From positions 186,001 to 250,000 of the forward strand of contig NZ_SIXI01000005.1 in the NCBI RefSeq assembly GCF_004310865.1: DNA of 64,000 nucleotides, in the 5' to 3' direction. Position numbers and translations under genes: made by a program. The notes under the pieces were generated by a model. It made no database searches and was not told the DNA's origin. It worked only from the letters and a program-made list of their open reading frames with translations. Shown here in pieces: positions 1 through 11,150 of this stretch (position 1 is its first letter; each line of letters starts with the position of its first letter). The DNA is from Aquabacterium lacunae (lineage in GTDB: Bacteria; Pseudomonadota; Gammaproteobacteria; Burkholderiales; Burkholderiaceae_C).

Positions 1-321
1 GCCCAGGCCGCCGCCTTGCATCGCCTGAAGGCGGTGCGGGAGCCCCGAAGGTTCGCGTTGCAGCAAAAGATGCGCGTCGCGGCGAGCTTTCTCGTCGGCC
101 TGCAACATGCGGTCGAATGCACGTCGCACCGCGCGCTGACGCGATTCCTTGTGGGTGCGCAGGGCCTGCATCACGGCCACGTAGGCGGCTGGTGTGCCGG
201 CAGCGATCACGGCCATCACCAGCAGCAGCTCCACGGTGTCCCGGTGCGCCGGCAGGTCGTGGCTGGCCAGGCCGACCAGCACGGCCAGCGGCAATAACCA
301 CGACAGCACGGTCCGATTCAC
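1..321 (-). CDS. Hypothetical small membrane protein (C-terminus off the window)
   Basis: An open frame runs leftward off the window edge from a GTG codon for 107 codons without a stop. The GTG is preceded by AGGAG with a 9-base spacing, which is the main reason for choosing this start. The product begins with two hydrophobic segments (about residues 5-18 and 32-50) followed by a basic, charged helix-like stretch rich in Arg, Lys, Glu and Gln. This suggests a small inner-membrane protein with a cytoplasmic tail. I do not recognise a family. It is divergent from clpV, with about 260 bases between them. Because it is truncated and starts with GTG, whether it is coding is only moderately certain. 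Confidence 0.5.
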   Translation of the reverse strand, partial: MNRTVLSWLLPLAVLVGLASHDLPAHRDTVELLLVMAVIAAGTPAAYVAVMQALRTHKESRQRAVRRAFDRMLQADEKARRDAHLLLQREPSGLPHRLQAMQGGGLG

Positions 322-585
322 GGCAGGCGCTCCTGGGGGCAAGGTGTCCACGTCTCGCCGACTGTAGGCCGCACCTCGCTGGCGTGGTGAAGCAAAGTGG
401 GCCTGATTTCGGCACTTTTTGGCCCTCAGTGGCGTTTTGCTGTGCCTTAAGGCCACCCTCGCGGGGGTGTTTGTATCCGGATGTCAATGCCGCGTGAGTG
501 ATGATCCTTGGGCGCATCAGCCGACCTTTAGACTGCGCGCCAGCACGGCCTGAAGGCCGGCATTCAGACATCCAGGAGGTTCCCC
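322..585. promoter_or_regulatory. Divergent intergenic region upstream of clpV
   Basis: This gap separates a leftward gene from clpV and must hold the promoters for both. The segment around 395-500 is less GC-rich than its surroundings. TTGGGC at 508-513 and TAGACT at 529-534 could be a weak -35/-10 pair for clpV, but the 15-base spacer is short, so this is only a suggestion. A strong ribosome-binding site, AGGAGG, lies just before the clpV ATG. No other element was recognised. Confidence 0.3.
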
Positions 586-3324
586 ATGGCCGAAATCCGT
601 CGCGCCACCCTGTTCGGCAAACTGCACCCCGTGGCCTACCAGACGGTCGATGCCGCCACCGTGTTCTGCAAGCTGCGCGGCAACCCGTTTGTCGAGCTGG
701 TGCACTGGGTGGCCCAGACCGTGCAGGGGCAGGGCAACGACTGGGCGATGCTGCTGCCGCACACCGGCATCGATGCCGCCGCCCTGTCGCGCGACATCAC
801 GGCCGCCCTTGACCGCCTGCCTCGCGGCGCCACGCGCATTTCCGACCTGTCGCTCACCATCGAGCAAGCCCTTGAAAAAGCCTGGGTGCTGGCCTCGCTG
901 GGTGACGGCCAGGGCTGGGTGCGCAGTGGTCACGTGCTGCTGGCCCTGCTGCAGCACCGAGAACTGCGCGTGCAATTGTTCGACATCTCGCGCCAGTTCG
1001 AGCGCATCGCAACCGACCGCCTCAGCGAGCATTGGCACACCTGGTGCGAGGCCTCGCCCGAGGCCGTGGCCCCGGCGGGTGCGCAAGCGTTGGGCATGGG
1101 TGAGCCTGGGCAGGCCAGCGGCGCCCTGGGGGGCGGCGGTGTGTCGGGCCAGGAGGCCTTGCAGCGTTTCACCACCGACCTGACCGCGCAAGCCCGAGGC
1201 GGGCGCATGGACCCCATCGTGGGCCGCGACGACGAGATCCGCCAGGTCATCGACATCTTGATGCGCCGCCGCCAGAACAACCCCATCCTGGTGGGCGAGG
1301 CCGGCGTGGGCAAGACCGCCGTGGTCGAGGGCCTGGCCCAGCGCATCGTGCGCGGTGACGTGCCTCCGGCCCTGCGCGACGTGCAGCTGCGCGTGCTCGA
1401 CGTGGGCCTGCTGCAGGCCGGCGCCAGCATGAAGGGCGAGTTCGAGCAGCGCCTGCGCTCGGTCATCGACGAGGTGCAGGCCTCGCCCCAGCCCGTCATC
1501 CTGTTCATCGACGAAACCCACACCCTGGTGGGCGCAGGCGGCCAGGCCGGCACGGGCGATGCGGCCAACCTGCTCAAACCGGCCCTGGCCCGTGGGCAGC
1601 TGCGCACCATCGGCGCGACCACCTGGGCCGAGTATAAAAAGCACATCGAGAAAGACCCGGCGCTCACGCGGCGCTTCCAGGCCGTGCAGGTCGACGAGCC
1701 CGACGAAGTGCGCGCCCTGCTGATGATGCGCGGCGTGGCCGCCACCATGGAGGCCCATCACCGTGTGCTGATCCTTGACGAAGCCCTGGAGGCGGCCGTG
1801 CGCCTGTCGCACCGCTACATCCCGGCGCGCCAGCTGCCCGACAAGTGCGTGAGCCTGCTCGACACCGCCTGCGCCCGCGTGGCCGTGAGCCTGCACGCCA
1901 CTCCGCCCGCCGTTGACGACGCCGAACGCGAGATCGAAGCCCTGCACACCGAGCTGGCCCTGATCGAGCGCGAGGCCCGCCTGGGCGTGGACGTCGCCGA
2001 GCGCGCCACCTCGGCCCGCGAGCGGCTGGATGCCGCCAGCACCGAGCTGCTCGACCTGCGCCAGCGCTGGCAGGCCGAACAGGCCCTGGTCGAGCGCCTG
2101 CTGGCCTTGCGTGCCGCCCTTCGTGAGCCCGATCCAGGCACCGACTCGCCCGCTGACCACATGGCCGACGGCCACAGGCAAGCTGCCCCGGCCGAGCCCT
2201 GCGCAAAGATCGAAGAAGCCGATGCCGCCCTGCGCACCGAGCTGCAGGCCGTTCAGGCCGAACTGGCCGCGCTGCAGGGTGACAGCCCCCTGATCCTGCC
2301 CACGGTCGACCACCAGGTGGTGGCCAGCGTGGTGGCCGACTGGACGGGCATCCCCGTGGGCCGCATGGCCCGCGACGAAATCGACAACGTGCTGACCCTG
2401 GCCGAACGCCTGGGCGAGCGCGTCATCGGCCAGGACCACGCCATGGCCCTGATCACCCGCCGCGTGCAAACCTCGCGCGCCGGTCTGGACAACCCCGACA
2501 AGCCGGTGGGCGTGTTCCTGCTGGCCGGCACCTCGGGCGTGGGCAAGACCGAAACCGCCCTGGCCCTGGCCGAGGCACTGTATGGCGGCGAGCAGAACCT
2601 CATCACCCTCAACATGAGCGAGTACCAGGAGGCGCACACCGTGTCTTCGCTCAAGGGGGCGCCCCCGGGCTATGTGGGCTACGGCGAAGGCGGCGTGCTG
2701 ACCGAGGCCGTGCGCCGCAAGCCCTACAGCGTGGTGCTGCTCGATGAGGTGGAGAAGGCCCACCCCGACGTGCACGAGCTGTTCTTCCAGGTGTTCGACA
2801 AGGGCTGGATGGAAGACGGCGAGGGCCGCCGCATCGATTTCAAGAACACCCTCATCCTGCTGACCACCAACGTGGGCACCGAGCTGATCCAGCACCTGTG
2901 CCAGAACCCCGAAGAGGTGCCTGCCCCCGAGGCCATGGCCCAGGCCCTGCGCCAGCCGCTGCTGCGCCACTTCCCGCCAGCCCTGCTGGGGCGCCTGGTC
3001 ACCATTCCCTACTACCCGCTGACCGACGGCATCCTCACGCAGATCGTCGAGCTGCAGCTGGGCCGCATCCAGCAGCGCGTGCAGCAGCGCTACAAGGTGC
3101 CGCTGCGCATCCGCCCCGAGGTGGTCGACCTGGTGGTGTCGCGCTGCACCGAAAGCGAATCGGGCGGCCGCATGATCGACGCCATCCTCACCAACACCCT
3201 GCTGCCCACCATCTCCCGCCAGTTCCTGGAGCGCCTGATGGCGGGCGAGCCGTTCACCGCGGTCACGGTGGGGGTGGCCGACGGTGAGGCCGGGCGCGAG
3301 TTCAGCTACAGCTTCACAGCGTGA
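586..3324 (+). CDS. clpV: ClpV/TssH, type VI secretion AAA+ ATPase
   Basis: A 912-residue ClpB-class double AAA+ ATPase. The N-terminal region has the ClpV form (an Arg-rich start, then a segment reading LFGKLHPVAYQTVDAA), as in the TssH disassembly ATPases that recycle contracted type VI secretion sheaths. The first AAA+ module has Walker A GEAGVGKT at 237-244 and Walker B LFIDET at 306-311. The second has Walker A GTSGVGKT at 648-655 and Walker B VVLLDE at 716-721. A charged coiled-coil middle domain lies at about 430-560. Length fits the ClpV family. A general ClpB chaperone is the alternative, but the N-terminus argues for ClpV. No other tss gene lies within the window, so it either sits at the edge of a cluster or is detached. 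Its 3' end overlaps the convergent xth by 11 bases. Confidence 0.85.
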   Translation: MAEIRRATLFGKLHPVAYQTVDAATVFCKLRGNPFVELVHWVAQTVQGQGNDWAMLLPHTGIDAAALSRDITAALDRLPRGATRISDLSLTIEQALEKAWVLASLGDGQGWVRSGHVLLALLQHRELRVQLFDISRQFERIATDRLSEHWHTWCEASPEAVAPAGAQALGMGEPGQASGALGGGGVSGQEALQRFTTDLTAQARGGRMDPIVGRDDEIRQVIDILMRRRQNNPILVGEAGVGKTAVVEGLAQRIVRGDVPPALRDVQLRVLDVGLLQAGASMKGEFEQRLRSVIDEVQASPQPVILFIDETHTLVGAGGQAGTGDAANLLKPALARGQLRTIGATTWAEYKKHIEKDPALTRRFQAVQVDEPDEVRALLMMRGVAATMEAHHRVLILDEALEAAVRLSHRYIPARQLPDKCVSLLDTACARVAVSLHATPPAVDDAEREIEALHTELALIEREARLGVDVAERATSARERLDAASTELLDLRQRWQAEQALVERLLALRAALREPDPGTDSPADHMADGHRQAAPAEPCAKIEEADAALRTELQAVQAELAALQGDSPLILPTVDHQVVASVVADWTGIPVGRMARDEIDNVLTLAERLGERVIGQDHAMALITRRVQTSRAGLDNPDKPVGVFLLAGTSGVGKTETALALAEALYGGEQNLITLNMSEYQEAHTVSSLKGAPPGYVGYGEGGVLTEAVRRKPYSVVLLDEVEKAHPDVHELFFQVFDKGWMEDGEGRRIDFKNTLILLTTNVGTELIQHLCQNPEEVPAPEAMAQALRQPLLRHFPPALLGRLVTIPYYPLTDGILTQIVELQLGRIQQRVQQRYKVPLRIRPEVVDLVVSRCTESESGGRMIDAILTNTLLPTISRQFLERLMAGEPFTAVTVGVADGEAGREFSYSFTA

Positions 3325-4123
3325 AGTCGTAATCGACCGTCAGCGGCGCATGGTCGCTGAACCAGCTGTCTTTGTACACACTGGCCGTGCGCGCTGTGGC
3401 CGCCAGGCCCGGTGTCGCCAGGTGGTAGTCGATGCGCCAGCCCACGTTCTTGGCACGGGCCTGCCCGCGGTTGCTCCACCAGGTGTAGCAGGCGTCGGTG
3501 GTGTCGGGGTGCAGGGTGCGGTACACGTCGACCAGGCCGCCCTGGGCCGGGTCCAGCAGCTTGGTCATCCAGGCGCGCTCTTCGGGCAGGAAGCCCGAGT
3601 TCTTCAGGTTGCCCTTCCAGTTCTTCAGGTCGGCTTCCTTGTGGGCGATGTTCACGTCACCGATCAGGATGAATTCGCGCTCGCCGCGCAGGCGGGCCAG
3701 GTGGGGCTCGATGATGTCCAGGAAGCGGAATTTGGCCGCCTGCCGCTCTTCGCTGCTCGAGCCGCTGGGGAAGTAGCAGCTGATGATCGACAGCTTGCGG
3801 CCGGGTTTGTCGAAACGCAGCTCCACATAGCGGCCTTCGGGGTCGAACTCGCCGCTGGGGTCGTGGGCCCCCAGGCCCACGATCACGTCCGACGGTTCGT
3901 GGCGGGTGTACAGGCCCACGCCCGAGTAGCCTTTTTTCTCGGCGCAGTGGAAATGGCCCTGAAGTCCGGCGATCTGCTCGAATTTGCCGGCGATGTCTGG
4001 CTTCTGCGCCTTGAGTTCCTGCACCCCCATACAATCGGCTGCGAGGCCCTCCGTCCACGGGATGACGCCTTTGGTGGCCGCCGAGCGGATGCCGTTGAGG
4101 TTGAGGGACACCAGTCGAAACAT
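3314..4123 (-). CDS. xth: Exodeoxyribonuclease III
   Basis: A 269-residue AP endonuclease/3'-5' exonuclease of the EEP superfamily, acting in base excision repair. The start at [15 protein letters not shown] is canonical for the family; an in-frame upstream ATG would add about 40 residues that lie inside pyrE and look non-native. Catalytic signatures are visible: the metal-binding Glu in VQELKAQ (Glu36), GDVNIAH, and the C-terminal SDHAPL with the catalytic His. The gene is convergent with clpV, overlapping its end by 11 bases, and divergent from pyrE. Its start codon shares the palindrome CATG with an alternative pyrE start, so its promoter must lie inside pyrE. Confidence 0.93.
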   Translation of the reverse strand: MFRLVSLNLNGIRSAATKGVIPWTEGLAADCMGVQELKAQKPDIAGKFEQIAGLQGHFHCAEKKGYSGVGLYTRHEPSDVIVGLGAHDPSGEFDPEGRYVELRFDKPGRKLSIISCYFPSGSSSEERQAAKFRFLDIIEPHLARLRGEREFILIGDVNIAHKEADLKNWKGNLKNSGFLPEERAWMTKLLDPAQGGLVDVYRTLHPDTTDACYTWWSNRGQARAKNVGWRIDYHLATPGLAATARTASVYKDSWFSDHAPLTVDYDFTL

Positions 4124-4139
4124 GTTTGAGATCTCTGAA

Positions 4140-4829
4140 ATGACGAACACCACCACCCCCAATGCCGCGAACGCCGACCTGGCCCAGCAGTTCGTGGCCT
4201 TTGCCGTCGAGTCGAAGGTGCTGCGTTTCGGGGAATTCAAGACCAAGGCCGGGCGCCTGTCGCCCTATTTCTTCAATGCCGGTCTGTTCGATGACGGCGC
4301 CAAGCTGGGCCGTCTGGCGCAATTCTATGCACAGCGCCTGGTGGCGTCGGGCCTGCAGTTCGACATGCTGTTTGGCCCCGCCTACAAGGGCATCACGCTG
4401 GCCGCGGCCGTGTCGGTCGAGCTGGCCCGCCTGGGCCACAACAAGCCCTTTGCCTACAACCGCAAGGAAGCCAAGGACCACGGCGAAGGCGGCACCCTGG
4501 TGGGGGCGCCCGTGCAAGGCCGCGTGCTGATCATCGACGACGTGATCTCGGCCGGCACCTCGGTGCGCGAGTCGATCGAACTCATCCAGAAGGCCGGCGC
4601 CACCCCCTGTGGCGTCACCATCGCCCTCGACCGTCAGGAAAAGGCCACGCTCAATGGCGCCGATTGTGACGAGAGCGCGGTACAGCAGGTGGAACAGCAC
4701 TACAAACTCCCGGTTGTTGCGATTGCCTGCCTGGCCGACCTGTTGCAGTATCTGCAGGGGCAGGCCGATCCGGCCTTGTCCTCGTTCCACCCTGCCGTGC
4801 TGGCCTACCGTCAGCGCTACGGGGTCTGA
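4140..4829 (+). CDS. pyrE: Orotate phosphoribosyltransferase
   Basis: Transfers the phosphoribosyl group of PRPP to orotate, giving OMP in de novo pyrimidine synthesis. The 229-residue product has the PRPP-binding motif [13 protein letters not shown] at 129-141, the flexible loop with [12 protein letters not shown] at about 107-118, and the N-terminal [14 protein letters not shown] segment. I chose the ATG giving MTNTTTP. An in-frame ATG 18 bases upstream, overlapping the xth start codon, is also possible. Neither has a strong ribosome-binding site; GAGA lies just before the chosen one. The promoter must be inside xth because the two genes start back to back. Confidence 0.93.
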   Translation: MTNTTTPNAANADLAQQFVAFAVESKVLRFGEFKTKAGRLSPYFFNAGLFDDGAKLGRLAQFYAQRLVASGLQFDMLFGPAYKGITLAAAVSVELARLGHNKPFAYNRKEAKDHGEGGTLVGAPVQGRVLIIDDVISAGTSVRESIELIQKAGATPCGVTIALDRQEKATLNGADCDESAVQQVEQHYKLPVVAIACLADLLQYLQGQADPALSSFHPAVLAYRQRYGV

Positions 4830-4865
4830 CCACCGAGTTACCTGTCGTCGCCCGCGTTTTGCCCC

Positions 4866-5546
4866 ATGCCTGCCCGCCGCTCCTGTTTCGGTCGTTTTCG
4901 CGGGTTGCGGCGTGGTGGGCTGCGGGCCGTGTGCGTGCTTGGCTTGGTCGTGCTGCCCACCCTGGCCCAGGCCAGGATCTACACCTGCGTCAGCCCGTCG
5001 GGCAAACACCTCACCTCCGACCGGCCCATTCCCGAGTGCCTGGACCTCGAGCAGCGTGAACTGAACAAAGACGGCTCTCAAAAGCGCGTGGTGCCCCCCC
5101 GGATGACCCCGGCCGAGCGGGCCGCCTGGGAAGAGCAGCAGCGCAAGCGGGTCCAGGCCGAGCAGTCGTACAAAGATGCGGTTCGCCGTGACCGCAACCT
5201 GTTGGTGCGCTATCCCACGCAGGCTGCGCACGACAAGGCGCGGCAGTCGGCGCTGGACGACATCGAGCGTGCCATCGCGTCGTCGGAAAAGCGCATCGCC
5301 GAGTTGCAGAAGGAGCGCAAGCCCCTGCTCGATGACGCCGAGTTTTACAAGGGCAAGCGCCTGCCGGGTGCCTTGCGGGTCAAGCTCGATGGCAACGAGG
5401 CCTCGCAACAGGCCCAGAAGGACATCATCGAGAACCAGCAGGCCGAGAAGGTGCGCATCCATGGCCTGTACGACACCGAACTGGCCCGCCTGAAAAAGCT
5501 GTGGGCCGGGCAACCCCCGGCCTTCGACGTGGCTCCGCCGCGCTGA
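4866..5546 (+). CDS. Secreted DUF4124-domain protein
   Basis: A 226-residue protein with an Arg-rich start and a clear signal peptide (hydrophobic AVCVLGLVVLPTL, then AQA just before RIYTC, about residue 36). The mature start, RIYTCVSPSGKHLTSDRPI, is a DUF4124 module, a short family common in envelope proteins of proteobacteria. The rest is highly charged and probably coiled coil (about residues 70-210), rich in Glu, Lys, Arg and Gln. It follows pyrE by 36 bases and may be cotranscribed. Function is unknown. A hairpin terminator directly follows. Confidence 0.8.
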   Translation: MPARRSCFGRFRGLRRGGLRAVCVLGLVVLPTLAQARIYTCVSPSGKHLTSDRPIPECLDLEQRELNKDGSQKRVVPPRMTPAERAAWEEQQRKRVQAEQSYKDAVRRDRNLLVRYPTQAAHDKARQSALDDIERAIASSEKRIAELQKERKPLLDDAEFYKGKRLPGALRVKLDGNEASQQAQKDIIENQQAEKVRIHGLYDTELARLKKLWAGQPPAFDVAPPR

Positions 5547-5552
5547 AAGTCA

Positions 5553-5574
5553 CAAGGGGCCCGCAGGCCCCTTG
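5553..5574. terminator. Hairpin terminator between the DUF4124 gene and gatB
   Basis: A perfect 9-bp inverted repeat, CAAGGGGCC and GGCCCCTTG, around a 4-base loop. It lies in the short gap between two convergent genes, so it probably stops transcription from both sides. There is no long T-run, so efficiency is uncertain. Confidence 0.7.
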
Positions 5575-5602
5575 TTGCTGGCGTTGTGAAGCCGCCGACA
5601 GC

Positions 5603-7096
5603 TCAGCCCGTGAGCTTCTTCTTGAGCAGCTCGTTCACGGTGGCCGGGTTGGCCTTGCCCTTGGTGGCCTTCATGGCCTGACCCACCAGCGCATTGAAGG
5701 CCTTTTCCTTGCCGGCGCGGAATTCTTCGACCGACTTGGCATTGGCCGCCAGGATGTCGTCGAGGATCTTTTCCAGCTCGCCGGTGTCGCTCATCTGCTT
5801 GAGGCCCTTGGCCTCGATCAGCGCGTCCACACGGGCGATCGGCGTGGCGCCTTCGCCTTCCCCCGCCCACAGGGCGTCGAACACCTGCTTGGCGCCGTTG
5901 TTGGAGATGGTGCCGTCGCTGATGCGCGAGATCATGGCGGCCAGCACCTCGGGCGACACGGGCGAGGCGTCGATGGCCTGCTCGGTCGCATTCAGGCGGC
6001 GCGAGACCTCGCCCATCAGCCAGTTGCTCACCAGCTTGGGTTGGCCGCAGGCCTTGGCCGCGGCTTCAAAGAACGCGCCGAAGGCTTTCGACTGCGTCAT
6101 CATGGTCGCGTCGTAGGCGGGCAGGCCGTAGTCGGCCACGAAACGGTCGGCCATCACACGGGGCAACTCGGGCATCTCGGCGCGCACGCGCTCCACCCAC
6201 TCGGGCGCGATCACCAGCGGCGGCAGGTCGGGGTCGGGGAAGTAGCGATAGTCGTGCGCGTCTTCCTTGGTGCGCATGGCGCGCGTTTCACCCGTGTCGG
6301 GGTTGAACAGCACGGTGGCCTGCTGGATGGCGTAGCCGTCCTCGATCTGGTCGATCTGCCAGTTGATCTCGTAGTCGGTGGCCTGGACGATGTGCTTGAA
6401 GCTGTTGAGGTTCTTGATCTCGCGGCGGGTGCCCAGCGGCGCGCCGGGCTTGCGCACCGACACGTTCACGTCGCAGCGGAACGAGCCTTCCTGCATGTTG
6501 CCGTCGCAGATGCCCAGCCACACCACCAGGGTGTGCAGCGCGCGGGCGTATTCGGCCGCTTCGGCGCTGGTGCGGATGTCGGGCTCGGTCACGATCTCGA
6601 TCAGCGGTGTGCCGGCGCGGTTCAGGTCGATGCCCGACGACTTCTCGCCATTGAAGCCCACGAAGTCATCGTGCAGCGACTTGCCGGCGTCTTCTTCCAG
6701 GTGGGCGCGCACCAGGCGCACCGTGTGGGCCTGCTCGCCCACGAAGAAGCTCACCGAGCCACCTTGCACCACCGGGATCTCGTACTGGCTGATCTGGTAG
6801 CCCTTGGGCAGGTCGGGGTAGAAGTAGTTCTTGCGCGCAAAGATGGAACGCGGCGCGATGGTCGAGCCCACCGACAGGCCGAAGGCAATGGCGCGTTCGA
6901 CCGCGCCCTTGTTCATCACGGGCAGGGTGCCGGGCAGGGCCATGTCCACCGGGCAGGCCTGGGTGTTGGGCTCGGCCCCGAATCGGGTGGAAGCGCCCGA
7001 GAAGATCTTCGATTGCGTGGACAGCTGAACGTGGGTCTCGATGCCGATGACGACTTCGTAACCGCGGATCAACTTGGCTTGAACAGGAGAGCTCAT
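5603..7096 (-). CDS. gatB: Asp-tRNA(Asn)/Glu-tRNA(Gln) amidotransferase subunit B
   Basis: A 497-residue GatB, the kinase/tRNA-binding subunit of GatCAB, which converts mischarged Glu-tRNA(Gln) and Asp-tRNA(Asn) to the correct amides. Visible features are the N-terminal [21 protein letters not shown] cradle signature, the [13 protein letters not shown] motif in the middle, and a C-terminal YqeY-like helical tail. The start at MSSPVQAKL has AGGAG a few bases upstream. It is the last gene of a gatC-gatA-hydrolase-gatB operon on the minus strand. A hydrolase gene sits between gatA and gatB. Confidence 0.95.
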   Translation of the reverse strand: MSSPVQAKLIRGYEVVIGIETHVQLSTQSKIFSGASTRFGAEPNTQACPVDMALPGTLPVMNKGAVERAIAFGLSVGSTIAPRSIFARKNYFYPDLPKGYQISQYEIPVVQGGSVSFFVGEQAHTVRLVRAHLEEDAGKSLHDDFVGFNGEKSSGIDLNRAGTPLIEIVTEPDIRTSAEAAEYARALHTLVVWLGICDGNMQEGSFRCDVNVSVRKPGAPLGTRREIKNLNSFKHIVQATDYEINWQIDQIEDGYAIQQATVLFNPDTGETRAMRTKEDAHDYRYFPDPDLPPLVIAPEWVERVRAEMPELPRVMADRFVADYGLPAYDATMMTQSKAFGAFFEAAAKACGQPKLVSNWLMGEVSRRLNATEQAIDASPVSPEVLAAMISRISDGTISNNGAKQVFDALWAGEGEGATPIARVDALIEAKGLKQMSDTGELEKILDDILAANAKSVEEFRAGKEKAFNALVGQAMKATKGKANPATVNELLKKKLTG

Positions 7097-7104
7097 GGCG
7101 TGTC

Positions 7105-7998
7105 TCAGGCGCCTTGCGGCGGCGTGGGGGACAGGGGTGAATCGGTGGGGCGGTGCACTTCGCGGTAATCGGCCGCGTGTTCGGTGCGCCAGCGCATCAG
7201 CAGCGCGCGGTTGTCGTGCTGCCAGGGGTGGAAAGACGGTTTGAAGTAGGCCAGCCAGTGTGGCAGGGTGTGCCAGACCATGCCCTCGCGCCCGAACCAG
7301 AAACGTGCGGCGCTGGCCCAGGTTCGCCACTTCAGCAACTGGCCGTCGTGGTGCAGCATCTTGAGCATCTGCACCGTGCTGAACACGGTGAATTCCAGGG
7401 TCACGTACAGGAACACCACGATGCGCAGCCAGTAGCGGCCATCGACCGCCATGTAGGTGTCGTAGGCCACGGCCTTGTGCTCCAGCTCTTCGGCGGCATG
7501 CCACAGCCACAGCTTGCGCATCTCGGGGGCCATGCCGGCCGTCCAGGAGGGGTGGCGCAGCAGGCCGTCGCCCAGCAGCGCGGTGAAGTGTTCGTAGCCC
7601 GCGGTGCCGGCCAGGTCGGCCTTGGGGGCCTTGCCCTCGAAAGCCTGGATGTAGGCCGCCATGGTGCGGGCATTCCAGTCGTCGTAACCCAGGGCCTTCA
7701 GGTGCGCGTTGTAGCGGCTGTGCAGGTGGCGGTGTGTGGCTTCCTGCCCGATGAAGTGGTCGATGTCTTCGGCCAGCGTGTGCAGGCCCATGGCCCGGAT
7801 GCGCGGGGCAAAGCGACGCACCGCATCGATGAAAAACTGCTCGCCCACCGGGAACAGCAGCGACAGCGAATTGAACACGGTCGAGCGGTAGGCGTCACCG
7901 CCCACCCAGTGCCGCTCAAAGCCGCGGCTCAGGTCGACCTCGGGCTGTCGCACGATGAGGTCGGCCTGGGCGGGCTGTTCGGTGCCGGGTGTGCGCAT
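7105..7998 (-). CDS. Putative metal-dependent hydrolase (PF10118 type)
   Basis: A 297-residue protein resembling the PF10118 metal-dependent hydrolase family. Conserved His and acidic clusters are visible: [14 protein letters not shown] and [15 protein letters not shown], a pattern like the helical metal-binding sites of ferritin-like proteins. A hydrophobic stretch near residues 205-225 suggests membrane association. The substrate is unknown. It lies tightly between gatA (11 bases upstream) and gatB (8 bases downstream), so it is almost certainly cotranscribed with the amidotransferase genes, although no functional link is established. Confidence 0.75.
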   Translation of the reverse strand: MRTPGTEQPAQADLIVRQPEVDLSRGFERHWVGGDAYRSTVFNSLSLLFPVGEQFFIDAVRRFAPRIRAMGLHTLAEDIDHFIGQEATHRHLHSRYNAHLKALGYDDWNARTMAAYIQAFEGKAPKADLAGTAGYEHFTALLGDGLLRHPSWTAGMAPEMRKLWLWHAAEELEHKAVAYDTYMAVDGRYWLRIVVFLYVTLEFTVFSTVQMLKMLHHDGQLLKWRTWASAARFWFGREGMVWHTLPHWLAYFKPSFHPWQHDNRALLMRWRTEHAADYREVHRPTDSPLSPTPPQGA

Positions 7999-8009
7999 GG
8001 GGCAGGGCC

Positions 8010-9521
8010 TCAGGCCGCGGCGGCAGGCGCCTTCTGGTGCCAGTCGGTGGCCTGCTGGAAGGCGTGGGCCGTGTGCAGCAGTTGCGCCTCTTGCCAGTAG
8101 TTGCCGATCAGCTGCAGCCCAATGGGCAAAGGTTTTTGCAGGTCGTGATCGCTGAATCCGCAAGGCAGGCTCATGCCGGGCAGGCCGGCCAGCGAGGCCG
8201 GCAGCGTGAAGATGTCGGCCAGGTACTCCTGCACCGGGTCGGTCTGCGAGCCAATCGCGCGGGCCACGGTGGGCGCCACGGGGCCGGCGATCACGTCGCA
8301 CACCTTGAAGGCGGCCTGGAAGTCGTCGGCGATCATGCGGCGCAGCTTCTGCGCCTGCAGGTAATAGGCGTCGTAGTAGCCGTGGCTCAGCACGTAGGTG
8401 CCGATCATGATCCGGCGCTTGACCTCGGGGCCGAAGCCTTCGGCGCGGGTCTGCCGGTACATGTCATTGAGGTCGCTGTACTTGGCGGCACGGTGGCCGA
8501 ACTTCACGCCGTCGTAGCGGCTCAGGTTCGACGAGGCCTCGGCCGGCGCGATGATGTAGTACACCGGGATGGACAGCTCGGTGCGCGGCAGCGAGATGTC
8601 GACCAGCGTGGCGCCCAGTTGTTCCAGCTGGCTCAGTGCGGCGCGGGTGGCGGCCAGCACGTCGGCGCTCACGCCGTCGCCAAAGAACTCTTTGGGCACG
8701 CCCACGCGCAAGCCTTGCAGGGGCTTGTCAGGCGTGGCGCCTGCGCGCAGTGCATTCAATGCACCCACGAAATCGGGCACGGGTTGCTGGGCGCTGGTGG
8801 CGTCACGCTCGTCGAAGCCGCTCATGGCCTGCAGCATCAGGGCACAGTCTTCGGCGGTGCGGGCCATGGGGCCGGCCTGGTCCAGGCTCGATGCGAACGC
8901 GATCATGCCGAAGCGCGAGCAGCGGCCATAGGTGGGCTTGATGCCCGTGATGCCGGTCAGCGCGGCGGGCTGGCGGATCGAGCCGCCGGTGTCGGTGCCG
9001 GTGGTGCCGGCCACCAGGCGCGCGGCCACGGCCACGGCCGATGCGCCCGACGAACCACCCGGGATGCGGGTGGTGTCCCAGGGGTTGCGCGCCACGCCAT
9101 AGGCCGAGTTCTCGTTGGCGCCGCCCATGGCGAATTCGTCGCAGTTGAGCTTGCCCAGGCTGACCACGCCGGCGGCCTTCAGGCGCGCCACCACGGTGGC
9201 GTCGAAGGGGCTCTGGTAGCCCTGCAGCATCTTGGAAGCCGCCGTGGTGGGCTGGCCTTCGGTCACGAAGATGTCCTTGTGGGCGATGGGCACGCCGTCG
9301 AGCGGGCCGAGGGCCTGGCCGGCGGCGCGGCGGGCGTCGGAGGCAGCGGCTGCGGCCAGCGCGCCGTCGGCATCGATGTGCAGGAAGGCGCCCAGGTGGG
9401 CGGCAGCGGCGGCGCGTTCCAGCGCGTGCCGGGTCAGGGCCACCGAGGTGGTCTGGCCCGAGGCCAGGGCCTGGCTTTGCTGGGCCAGGGTCAGGTCATG
9501 GAGGGCTTGCGAAGCGGTCAT
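8010..9521 (-). CDS. gatA: Asp-tRNA(Asn)/Glu-tRNA(Gln) amidotransferase subunit A
   Basis: A 503-residue amidase-signature enzyme that releases ammonia from glutamine for the GatB reaction. The Ser-cisSer-Lys triad can be placed from the sequence: Lys82 in PIAHKD, Ser157 in PGGSSGASA and the nucleophile Ser181 in [13 protein letters not shown]. Length and motif spacing agree with bacterial GatA. It follows gatC by 15 bases and precedes the PF10118-type gene by 11, forming one operon. Confidence 0.96.
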   Translation of the reverse strand: MTASQALHDLTLAQQSQALASGQTTSVALTRHALERAAAAAHLGAFLHIDADGALAAAAASDARRAAGQALGPLDGVPIAHKDIFVTEGQPTTAASKMLQGYQSPFDATVVARLKAAGVVSLGKLNCDEFAMGGANENSAYGVARNPWDTTRIPGGSSGASAVAVAARLVAGTTGTDTGGSIRQPAALTGITGIKPTYGRCSRFGMIAFASSLDQAGPMARTAEDCALMLQAMSGFDERDATSAQQPVPDFVGALNALRAGATPDKPLQGLRVGVPKEFFGDGVSADVLAATRAALSQLEQLGATLVDISLPRTELSIPVYYIIAPAEASSNLSRYDGVKFGHRAAKYSDLNDMYRQTRAEGFGPEVKRRIMIGTYVLSHGYYDAYYLQAQKLRRMIADDFQAAFKVCDVIAGPVAPTVARAIGSQTDPVQEYLADIFTLPASLAGLPGMSLPCGFSDHDLQKPLPIGLQLIGNYWQEAQLLHTAHAFQQATDWHQKAPAAAA

Positions 9522-9536
9522 GGTCTTTGCCGGTCT

Positions 9537-11101
<1,565 letters not shown>

Positions 11102-11150
11102 CGTGATCCCTGTGGCGGGCTGACCGCCCGCCGGTACCGCATTCCACCGC

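Noticed and set aside
517..2970. A very long open frame antisense to clpV
   Set aside because: It is the shadow of a high-GC gene: rich in His, Gly, Gln and Ala, no recognisable fold, and fully covered by a clear ClpV on the other strand.
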